Source: Microstegium vimineum
Taxonomy: Eukaryota > Streptophyta > Magnoliopsida > Poales > Poaceae
Assembly: GCA_022036555.1 (NCBI GenBank)
Contig: CM039126.1
Coordinates: 30,775,925-30,839,924, forward strand
DNA length: 64,000 nt
Reading direction: 5' to 3'
The notes beneath the pieces are model-generated. The model did not search any database, was not told where the DNA came from, and saw only the letters and a list, made by a program, of their open reading frames with translations. This document shows positions 35,044-44,405 of this stretch, one piece after another; position 1 is the stretch's first letter; each line of letters starts with the position of its first letter. The position numbers and the translations under genes were made by a program.

Positions 35044-35230
35044 CACGGTGTACGACAACCTCTACAAAACGCTCACGGCATACGACGACCTCTACAAAAC
35101 GCTCACGGTGTACAACGACCTCTGTAAAATGCTCATGGCGTACGACGACCTCTGCAAAACGCTCACGGCGTACGACGACCTCTGCAAAATACTCACGGCG
35201 TATCACGACCTCTGCAAAACGCTCATGGCG
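35044..35230 (+). repeat. E5 30-bp tandem repeat
   Basis: Six full units and a partial one of acggcgtacgacgacctctg followed by (c/t)aaaacgctc. On the plus strand the unit would encode a ten-residue repeat (LTAYDDLCKT), but no conserved frame extends beyond it. The flank to 35755 matches E4. Confidence 0.8.
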
Positions 35231-35879
35231 CCACAAAGGCTACTCCGACAACCACCACAGCGTATTGGCGACCACGACAATGCAGCTACTAAAGATCGGC
35301 GAACTCTCCAAAACACTCCCATAGTGTTCGACGACATCTGCACAACGCAAATAGGGCGTTTTTCTCCAAACAGCCTGACCATAACCAGAAAGCACCCGAA
35401 GTTGGCCCGTCAATGGACCATAGCGGATAGAAGTAGCTACCCTAAGCGCTATGACTTCATCGATAGGCCTCCCAAGTGGCATTTCCCTAGAAGTCGGGCG
35501 ATGTCACTTGGGTCGGGAGCCGTGAGGCTATGTGCCTAGAATCTGTATACGACCACGGTACGGTCGATGACTCTACAAGCATCATGGCTTTTCACCCAAC
35601 GTCTGCAGGAACGGTCTCCACAGGCCCTAGTCACGCCACGATCGAGCCTCTCAGAAAAAGGCCCTGTCACTGGCATCTCTCTAAGCGTGCATGAGCTGTT
35701 CGCCTTCTGCGCCGCGGGTTGCCAGCAGTGTGCCTCCTTGGGAGTCCTTATGTATCCTACACGTGAACTGGCGCTAGCCCTACGATGTGGACCATTTGAG
35801 ACTCCCAAACAGAAGAAACCACACCTAAAGACCAGTCATTCCGACGATTACAACTTCATCCTGCTGATGCAATAAGCGA

Positions 35880-36617
35880 CTACCTCACTAATGTTTCTAG
35901 TCCAGAGCTCGAATTCATGTCGAATTCGGCATTGTCGGCTATAGTACATGATGATTCCACGCATATTGTTGCCTGGCGAACCAAAACGACGACACTCCCC
36001 CCAGGTACACACAGAAGCACCAATAACCAAATCTGGAACATCTTCCGGGGCACGAATCCACTACTGCCGCAAGATGATGTGAAGATCATCACGGGAGCGC
36101 TCCTGAAGATGACGCAAGCCTGGATTACCAATCCGAACATCTGGAAGGGCACCTCCGCTGAGTCGATCAACAATAACAAGAGCCTCCACATCCGCCAGAT
36201 CCGCATAATACAGAATCATGGCCCAGAAGTACATGGCGACCTCATCTCCAGCAGCCACCGCTCGCTTGATAAGCAACCGCCCATCAGGATCTCTCCCCAC
36301 AGCATCAATCTCTCCACACCACAAAAGAACAACGCCTCGGGATGATCGGCCTCAAGGAAGCGACGCTCAAAAGCAGACTCCAGTGCATGGTAATAAGGAC
36401 GACAATAGTCTTGAATCCGCCGAAGAGACAACAACCGAACCATCGAAACATCATCACAAACCATCCGAAAGACGTGACAAACCTGGCGAGCTTTCACATA
36501 CTCACGCACATTGTCGCCATCATTGATCACACGAAGAAGGATCCAGAAGATCAGATCCTCCGGCAGAGCCAGCAAGGCGGCGAAACCCACCGTAAGGCGC
36601 GCACCACCACCCTCCAT
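35880..36617 (-). pseudogene. F-box-like gene carried antisense in E5
   Basis: From ATG 36617 the minus strand reads a short leader and then LPEDLIFWILLRV...VKARQVCHVFR, the F-box pattern by which proteins bind SKP1 in SCF ubiquitin ligases. Next comes RRFLEADHPEALFFCGVERLM, as in plant F-box proteins of the At2g35280 type. After a frameshift near 36300 the family pattern continues with LLIKRAVAAGDEVAMYFWAMILYY, and near 36000 with a TWGECRRF...CRIRHEFELW segment that fits the cysteine-rich C-terminus. About 240 residues are recognisable. The gene lies where E4 and E1 carry a Transposase_28-like gene. It is probably a captured host gene, now frameshifted. Confidence 0.6.
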
Positions 36618-36830
36618 CTTCACCGACCAAACCCTAGCGCCGACGAACCCCTCTTGCTCTTCGCTTATGCTTTGCGGCCAGCAAACGTGGAGATTATTGA
36701 ACAAGGCGGACGGGAATCCCCTAAGTTCGCTAGAATATATGGTACCGAATCGCCAGCTCTTCGAATCCTAGCCGCACTAAGTAAGGCAAAGAAACGCGAC
36801 CCTTCCCATTCCGTCAACCATCGGAGTAGC

Positions 36831-36840
36831 CTTTTATACC
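36831..36840 (-). promoter_or_regulatory. TATA box candidate of the F-box-like cargo gene
   Basis: GGTATAAAAG on the minus strand lies about 215 bp upstream of ATG 36617, comparable in spacing to the TATA candidates of the two other antisense genes. Confidence 0.45.
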
Positions 36841-36959
36841 AAGCGGCGCGGCGCTTCGTCTTCAAGGGTTTTTGGGAAACCGCAAGGATCAAATGCGGAA
36901 CTGCCACGCCGCCTACTTCCTGCGCCTCAAAGATGGGTCTATAACTACACAAATAAATA

Positions 36960-38025
36960 CGGCCCATTTACTTACATTTAGCTCTCATTTCATGTTTAAT
37001 TCCCCCAAATTACGACTAGTGATTTTTTGCAAATATCACCAGTGCTACAGTCCCGGGGACTGGACGCGCAACTTTGTTTTAATCTGTTTTGTGCAGCTAC
37101 AGTAACATGGCTACAATAGTATGGTCGGCAAGATCCACAGAGATTGCGGTACAACTACAGTCCCGGGGACTCTGTCGACAGCAACTATGACTCGCTTCCT
37201 GGTCACGTCCCCGACCAGGCTTGGGGACTTCGTCCAACATCACACCGAGCAAGGCTCGGGGACTGCGCCACGGCATAGAAGGACTGCGGCCACGACACAG
37301 AATGACTGCAGCCACGACACAGAAGGATGGCACGAAGCAGGACAACACCCGGGGACTGCGAATAAGATTAAATGACCCCGATGCAAGAACCTTCTAAGCT
37401 CCTTCCATCAGGCTCGAGGACTACGGGTATTCGCAGCCGTTTCTTACTAAACTCATATTTCAGTCTTTCAATTTCCAAATATATGATCCTAATACAAGAA
37501 GCTTCCAGTTTCTTACATCAGGCTCGGGGACTACGGGTATTCACAGTCGTTTTGTACAAAACTCATGCCTCAATTTTTTACATACCTTATGCAACTTTTT
37601 ATAAAGCATGTCACCACGTGCATACTACACCTGCTACCATGCTCGGGGACTAAGTGGGTACACTTCACCTCGTGGTCAATGTACTGATTTTCTTCTCGAC
37701 AAAGCTCTGTTGTTTTTTATTTTGTTTTTGCATAGCCTAAGTGGGTACACTTCACCAGGAAAGGACTTTTCAAAAGTTTTTCTTCTTCAGCACGTCACAT
37801 CCTCCCAGCAAGCAGCCACAGCATCCGACGAGGCGGCCTGCTCGCACATCAGGCTACGACGTTCTCAACCAGCCCGACATGGTCGGGAGGCTTCTCCAAG
37901 CAGCACCTCAAACAGGCAGCCTGGTCGGGGCTTCACGACGACCACGACGCATGATGGCGACTAGCTGAACACCTTCAAGGACAATGCTGCGGGCTCGCCG
38001 GAAGAATATAACATGCTCGGGGACT
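36960..38025 (+). repeat. E5 3' region with repeated polypurine-like CGGGGACT motifs
   Basis: The motif c(t/c)cggggact or a close variant occurs about nine times (near 37053, 37162, 37222, 37252, 37350, 37412, 37522, 37642 and 38017). The last copy abuts the LTR and acts as the polypurine tract. Two longer units ending in ggggactacgggtattc occur near 37412 and 37522, and aagtgggtacacttcacc occurs near 37650 and 37738. No gene is visible. Confidence 0.65.
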
Positions 38026-38512
38026 TGTTGGGGATATTACCTCGGCATATCCCCAGGGACCTTATGGACCTACCGACCAGACGACGGCCCAGCCCACGAG
38101 GCCTTGCGGCACGCGACCAGCCCGTCGTGCTCGCCAAGGACTCCGAAGAAGCCTTGCTCGCCAAGGAAGATCCTAGTAGATAGACTCGGATCCCTTGCCT
38201 TAAGGGACCGATGGTAATCTGTTAGGATATAGAAATTGTAACCCTACTCCCCGGCTATATAAGGCGAGCAGGGACCCCCTCCAAAAATCTCTCTCTCAGA
38301 TCATCTACAGATCTTGTAACCTAGTACTCAGATCAATCCGGCCACCAAAACACAGGACGTAGGGTATTACGGTGATTTACCGGCCCGAACCTGTCTAAAT
38401 CGCCGTGTCTACGCACTTTGTGTTACGCTTGATCGCCGTCTCCACACCTCCGCCTACAATCTACTACCGTAGGGTACCCCCTAGGTAGACTGCGACGCAT
38501 ATTTCGTCGACA
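38026..38512 (+). repeat. Complete LTR-A (3' LTR of E5)
   Basis: TGTTGGGGAT...TTCGTCGACA, 487 bp, with TATA (ctatataaggcg) near 38258. It is preceded by the polypurine-like gctcggggactt. It is the reference copy for the fragments at 1-275, 42597-42842 and 42846-43226. Confidence 0.85.
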
Positions 38513-38538
38513 ACGACTCCAATTCAAGAAGGGGAGGA

Positions 38539-39376
38539 TGATGAGGACATCACCACACTGGTCACGTCTACGCCATTGTATTTTCCAATTTGCAACTCAT
38601 CTCCAACTCAGCTGCCATGTCGACTTCGAGTCTAATTCGGAGTCCAGGAGGAGCAAGGAGTAAAACGGACGCTTAGGATGCATACGGACTCCGTTTTCGA
38701 TGATTTACCCATGGATGGAAAGATAATTTCATGAGGAAACCAATGGCGTTGGTTTGAGGCCCAAATTCTTTCTGAGTCATTAGGAAACGTCGAAACAAGT
38801 CAGCGTCCAGAATCTGCTCCGGTACTGCGTCACCTATTTTGGGCCAACTTGGCCATGTATCGAGTCGGGCCTTAAGCCCAAGTTGTGGGTGCCCCCCCGT
38901 GGTTGCCTCCAACCCTAGGACGTCTCTCCTTTATATTCCACGTAGCCGCCGCCATTAAAACTCGGGTTTTTGTTTTAGAGTTTAGTTTTCCATCGAGAAA
39001 CTGAATCATTCATTGTAACTGTGTCGATTAGTCCTTTTACAGAGATCCAGGGCCCCTCGTTCTTGATCTCCTCCATTGTGTCGATTAGTCCTTTGGAATC
39101 GAGTTCTTGAACCCCTCTATTGATATTCAAATCATTCATATTTGCAATTTTAGATTGCGTGTTTTTACCTTCTTGCTTGTGTTCTTCGATTCGTTTGCAG
39201 GAATAGCCTTATTGGCGAGGTCAATCAAGTTGTGCTTGGTTGATAACCATCGGAGCAGTGGTGTAACGGTTCCAGGGTTTGAATTGTGTCTGATTTGTAG
39301 CCGGATCGCCAATGTCGAGTTCTCCACCAATCGAATTTATCGGTTACCTCATGGAAGATCGGGCCAGTACTCATCA
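38539..39376 (+). repeat. 3' LTR of E3
   Basis: 838-bp direct repeat of 29600-30436. It is preceded by the purine tract aagaaggggagga and followed by the target duplication GCAGG. Confidence 0.9.
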
Positions 39377-39381
39377 GCAGG

Positions 39382-41845
39382 TCTGCAAATTGGAGTTGAA
39401 CGTGCCCTCGGTAAGTTGCGAACACAGTAAACACCGGATAAGGTGGTCACACGATCAGAACGACAGGTAAGAAGACACTACCTTCATGCATCGTCTGCAT
39501 CTTGTAAATCTCCTGCTTGGCAGCAGCAGCCTCCCGCTCCACAAGGTGTTTCGCCTCTTCAGCTCCGAACAGGCCTACACAAGGAAGAACAAGTCATCGC
39601 ACGATCAAAGCGACAAGTTGTCAAGCGAGAAAAGAACGGAGACTTACGGGCGAAAAGCTCGTCAACCTTCTCGACGTGCGTTAGGAGCTCGGCGATCTCG
39701 CGACCTCGCTAATGGATGTCAGCCTCCAACACCTGTGACCGCCAGTGTGCGGTGTCCAAGCTGGCTTCTAGCCCGGCAAATTGTCCCTCAACACGAACAA
39801 CATCGCCCCGGAGACGCTCGTTCTCAGCCGCCAGTGTCGCAAGCTAGTCGGCCATGGCCCTGCGCTCCTTCCTAGACTTGAAGAGACCATGCGACCACAT
39901 AACTACAGTCACCAAAGGACGCGGGCCAGAAGCACAGACCAGAAGAAAGGTACACATACCTTGATCCGACCGAACAGATTACTCGCGTCATTCAGGAAGG
40001 TCATCGCTTCCTCCTCAGCCTCGTCGTCCTCGACGACAAAAAAGTCCTCACCGTCGCGGCGGAAGGTCCGAACCGGCTCGGGCTTCGGGTCACCTTCCAC
40101 ACGTGGAATCTCCTCCACCGGCTCCGGCTCCTCCGACGACGCCACCATCCTCTTCCTCTTCACCGGCCTCGGGCCCAGCATCGAGGTCGTCAACGGTGCC
40201 TGCATTTCGGCATGCCCCGGAATAGCGGAAGCGGCGCCAGCAACACCGACCCGAGGAGACTCAATAGCCTCCTCCACCATTGGCCTAGGGGCGACATCAT
40301 CAACAGCTCTGACCACCAAAGCCTCAGCCTCAGTGGTCTCCGCGAACACCGACCCATCGCCTGCAGGACCCTCAATCGGAGCACCCCCAAGATCGGGATC
40401 CTCTGGATACCCTGAGGACTCTGCAGGCACCGGAGCTCAAGAACTCGTTGGACCAGACTCACTAAGCATACATCTAGTAGCATCCAACACGCCACCATAT
40501 GAAACAGTCGGGTCTTCAACAATCGCCGAGCTACCGCAAAGCGCACCATAAGAAACAAATAGGCAAAATCGCCGAAATCCAAGCAAAAAGAGGAAGGAGC
40601 ACTTACAAGACCGATGTCTGGTGCACCCTCACAAATCGACGGCCCGGGGGTTCCCTCGCGGCACTAGACGACACAGCCACAGCCGGATGCTCTGACCGAT
40701 GGGCAGAGCGCCCCTCCGCAATAGGCCCCCTCGACGACCACTGACGCAGGACGCGAAGTGGCAGACACCTTGGGCAGGGGTACCTTGGCACTCTACCCGG
40801 AGGCCCCCTCCCCATCCACGCCGACCGCCCGCGCGTCATCCTCCTCATCCGACCACTCGTCGGTCCAATCCGATATCGAGGGCGGTGGAGGGGCGGCACC
40901 TTCATTTATACTGAATTTGCCGCTGGTATCAACCGACGGCTTTGACTTCTTCAACGAAGCATCGGCCGGGCGCTTCCCAAACGGGTCGTCGCACGCCCGG
41001 CGCCTCCCAGCAAGAGGCTCGGGGGCTCCTCCCCGATGAGAAGAACCGCGGCCACCATCATCCATGTCATCTGACCCGGCTGCCCACCTCGGCGCCTGGT
41101 TGACACCCGCAGGCCATTCCGCCGAGGGGGCCTAGGAGAAGAAGACAGCGCGGTCCTGCCCACTGAACTAAAAGCCTTCCATCACCACAATAATCAAACA
41201 CCCAGGGACGAATAGAAACAAGAGCAACGAAACTCACCGGCGGCAGCGGAGCACCTGCATGAAACGGATCCCTTGGACCCAACATATAGCCCTGGGAAAG
41301 ATCGAAGAGCGTGTACAGACGAGCGCGCACTTCGCTAGACCCCAGTGCCTCCGGCACCTCTCGAGTAGAGTCGAGCTGACCCGTGTACTCAAACGAAGGG
41401 TGGACTCTCTCCTTGCATGGCTGGCACCTCCGCATGATGAAATTCTAGCCCACAGCAGACCCGTCTATAGTCGCCCCGTCAACCAAGCCAAGCAGCTCGT
41501 TGACCTGCCCCATACCGGCCGACGTTGGATGCGCCAACCAGCTTGGCTGTGACACCAGGACAAACGATGGGTCTCCACAGGCGTATGGCTCTGCCTAAGG
41601 AATATAGAACCAGCGGGACCTATACTCCGCTACCTTGGACCAAAGCGGAGTGGCGATGTAGACGTCGGCCATTCCCTCACGCAGTTGGAGATAGGCTGAC
41701 CCAACGACACGCGACGATCCAGTACCATTATACTTCAGGCGGAAGAAATAGCGAAAGAGATTGAAATGGGGTTTGATCCCCAAGTACGCTTCGCAAAAGT
41801 GAATAAAGACCACGATGTGCAGAACCGAATTGGGATGAAGATTGC
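39382..41845 (-). pseudogene. E4 antisense gene, N-terminal part (Transposase_28-like)
   Basis: Minus-strand frames give HPNSVLHIVVFIHFCEAYLGIKPHF at 41840-41765, close to the same block in E1, then a segment MRRCQPCKERVHPSFEYTG...REVPEAL (41435-41230) typical of this family, an acidic Pro/Glu-rich part with PVKRKR (40430-39909), and helical pieces down to the E3 border. Frameshifts and stops occur, so it is a pseudogene; its C-terminus lies beyond E3 at 29221-29594. The start is lost: at 41845 the sequence switches to a gag leader of another fragment. Confidence 0.6.
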
Positions 41846-42595
41846 TCGTGGCGCTCCAGTTCGCGCCTCCGCGCACGCTTGGTGTTGTGTTGTTCTCTTG
41901 CGACGCGTTCGACGTCCGTCTCGTTGTCGCGGGGGGCGCTATCGGTGGAGACTTGAAAGATCACCCCCACGAAACCCGGAGGAAATTCCGGGAAGCTGCT
42001 TGTCGATCCGGAGGAGTCGGCGGTTTCGGGCCTTCTAGTGGCGGTCGAGCCCGATGATATCGTGCCGTCAAGGGATACCGCGTGGTTGGAGTCGCTGGGT
42101 ATTGCGGAGATGACGACCGTGTTCACAGCAGGCGCCACTGGGATCTGGCCGAAGGTTGATCGGAGCGTCTGGCGTTGGAGGATCGCAGCCTGGTTGCTGA
42201 GCCCATGAGGCATCGTCGGAGGAGGACGAACGCCCCTGGTCGTCACAACCGTCGTTTTTGCTAGGGTTCGGCGGTGGCGTGGTCGACGACCGTGATGACC
42301 GGAGAGTCAGCGCTATGCCTCCTGCACGAGGTCGACGCAGTCGATAATAGTGGCGCTGGAGCGATCGATGGCACCGACCAGATCATCGATGCTGATCTTT
42401 CGCGGGTGGTACTCTGGCGTGGCGGAACGATGCGCGGCCGACGGCGCGTCCGTCCCGCATGACGTGGATCCGACGGTCCAGGACATAGATCCAATCTGAA
42501 GCATGGTGCTGGCCGTCGAGAAGACCATCGAATCCGGGAAGGTCGCTTGACGAGCCATGAAGTCGATGCACACAGCCCCTACCTAGCGCGTCAAC
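41846..42595 (-). pseudogene. E7: primer site and gag N-terminus of an LTR-A element fragment
   Basis: On the minus strand an LTR-A end (down to about 42597) is followed by TTGACGCGCTAGGTAGGGG at 42594-42576, a decayed version of the E1 primer-binding site. Next comes a gag-like leader ending in the Arg/Glu-rich RVAREQ...KRARRRELERHE helix typical of Tat Gag. It breaks off at about 41845 into the antisense gene of E4, joining parts that are normally on opposite strands. Confidence 0.55.
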
Positions 42596-42596
42596 T

Positions 42597-42842
42597 ATCG
42601 ACGAAATATACGTCACAGTCTACTTATGGGGTACCCTACGGTAATAGATTATAGGCGGAGGTGTGGCGACGGCGATCAAGCGTAACACGGAGAACGTAGA
42701 CACGGTGATTTGCCGGCCCGAACCTGTCTAAATCGTCGAGTCTACGCTCTCTGTGTAACGCTTGATCGCCGTCGCCATACCTTCGCCTACAATCTACTAC
42801 CGTAGGGTATCCCTAGGTAGACTGCGACGCATATTTCATCGG
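42597..42842. repeat. Inverted repeat made of two LTR-A ends
   Basis: 42597-42700 is the reverse complement of the LTR-A 3' end and 42737-42842 is the same end in direct orientation, so the two arms of about 105 bp face each other across a loop of roughly 40 bp (gatttgccggcccgaacctg region). The arms share agtctac, accctacggta and ggcgatcaagcgt blocks. Confidence 0.75.
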
Positions 42843-42845
42843 CAC

Positions 42846-43226
42846 AACCTGTCGTGCTCGTCAGGAACTCTGAAGAGCCTTGCTGTCAAGGAAGATCGTA
42901 TTAGATAGACTCGGATCCCTTGCCTTAGGGGACCGATCTTAATACGTTAAGATATGGAAAATGTAACTCTGCTCCCCGGCTATATAAGGCGAGCAGGGAC
43001 CCCTTCAAAACATCTCATCTACACCTCGTGTAACCTAATACTCATATCAATCCAGTCACCAAAACACAGGACGTATGGTATTACGGCGATTTGCCGTCTT
43101 GAACCTGTATAAATCGTCGTGTATACGCTCTCTGTATTACGCTTGATCACCGTCGTCACACCTCCGCCTATAATCTACTACCGTAGGGTACCCCTAGGTA
43201 GACTGCGACGCATATTTCGTCGAAAG
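42846..43226 (+). repeat. 5'-truncated LTR-A
   Basis: This matches 38130-38508, including the TATA stretch (ctatataaggcgagcaggg near 42979) and the 3' end (tagactgcgacgcatatttcgtcga). About the first 100 bp of the LTR are missing; the preceding bases are the end of another LTR-A copy. Confidence 0.78.
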
Positions 43227-44405
43227 TATCTATGCTTGAAGTGAGATGGGTGCTTCTTCTTTTTATTGTTTTTAATTAGAAGTGAGAAGGAGTTCATAAA
43301 GTCGTGGATAGCTTTTCATTCTCAATTGTTTCCAATTTAAGTTTAGACCATTACCCCACCATTATTGATCAATGCCGAGCTTACATGTTGTTTTGTTTAG
43401 TAAAAGCAAGGCCCTATCTACATGCTGGATGATAATTTCGGCACTAAGTACTTGTTAAGATGTATACTTTGTTCAAAACATATTCTCCATGTTTAATCTT
43501 AGATATCTGACAAAAAAAAATTAAGCAAAGCTCAAATGAGGAGTCAACCATTGTCACAAAGGTGGGCAGCATGGAACTCTTTTGTCCTCCTAAATACTGC
43601 ATCACTGATAGAATATAATCCAAAATATTTTATTGTTTTTAGCTGAATATTAGTACGTTGACATCAAGGTCCATGTAAGCTTATATAATTTTTTTTTATA
43701 AAGTTGAATGTATATCATAATATATCTTTGCTTTTTTACAATCCTGTAGAGGTACGTTTTGACGTTTTGCTTGTCATGATAACAGTAATATGATATGACA
43801 AGTCTAATATTTGCATAATTCTTTTTAGTTTTTAGGTCGGTTATGTAATAAAGAAGTTTAAATCTAAGTTTATTATCTCGATTGTAACGCATGGGCAGTC
43901 AGTACCGATTGATTAAAAAAAACCCGTTACAAAGGCGAAATCCATCGCCTATCAGCACCCATCCTACATTCCAAATCTACCAGTCCACCGACACGCGGGC
44001 CCGTCCATACCGCACAGATGGGACCCACCATGTGGTCCTTGACTCGCCCGGCGTGAAGTGTATTTATCCACTTGCCCCCACTGGAGGGTACGAATTTACT
44101 CCGCGTTGTTCAGCTGTCCTTTTTCTTCACGTGTCCTGTAATTACATTTACAGCCCAACATTTCTCTATATCACGACGCTGCCCCTCCACGTCTCCCTTC
44201 CCGTGTTCTTGTTCGTCTCGTCCCCTCACCTGAGGCCCTCACACCTTAATCGCTCCCGCATCGCAGTTTCCTTTTCGAAGCCTTGCTAGGTTTACAGTTG
44301 GGGCCTCCGTCTACCCCGTCAATGGCTCCTGAGGCGGCTGTACTTCAGAGGTGAGGTGAGGCGAGTCGTGGTGACGCGCGTGGTTGATTGGCTTGAGGAG
44401 CCGGG
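43227..44405 (+). promoter_or_regulatory. Upstream and 5' untranslated region of the BTB gene
   Basis: 43227-43890 is AT-rich intergenic DNA without a gene. From about 43900 the composition becomes GC- and pyrimidine-rich. A TATA-like tatttatcc lies near 44060 and a long CT-rich stretch (44185-44280) follows, as in many plant 5' leaders. Promoter limits are inferred. Confidence 0.45.
44322..44354 (+). other. Possible upstream open reading frame in the BTB gene leader
   Basis: ATG at 44322 opens a 10-codon frame ending in TGA at 44352, 52 bp before the main ATG. If the transcript covers it, it could reduce translation of the main frame. Transcription of this part is not shown by the sequence. 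Confidence 0.4.

Larger units (their letters stand above)
32405..38512 (+). mobile_element. E5: pol-less gypsy-family copy with LTR-A, joined into E3
   Basis: E5 consists of gag C-terminus and protease, 30-bp tandem repeats, an antisense F-box-like gene, a 3' region rich in cggggact repeats, and a complete 3' LTR-A (38026-38512). Its 5' LTR and gag N-terminus are missing; the E3 gag takes their place. A deletion after E5 inserted into E3 is the simplest explanation, with template switching as the alternative. The absence of pol in both E4 and E5 suggests a non-autonomous family. Confidence 0.65.
29600..39376 (+). mobile_element. E3: gypsy element with iMet-type primer site, holding a fused E5
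   Basis: LTRs at 29600-30436 and 38539-39376 (TGATGAGGAC...GTACTCATCA) are flanked by exact 5-bp duplications GCAGG at 29595-29599 and 39377-39381. A primer-binding site complementary to initiator tRNA-Met follows the left LTR, and the polypurine tract aagaaggggagga precedes the right one. Between them only the first part of a del/Reina-like gag and about 26 bp of 3' coding sequence are its own; the rest is E5. It inserted inside the antisense gene of E4. Confidence 0.88.
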
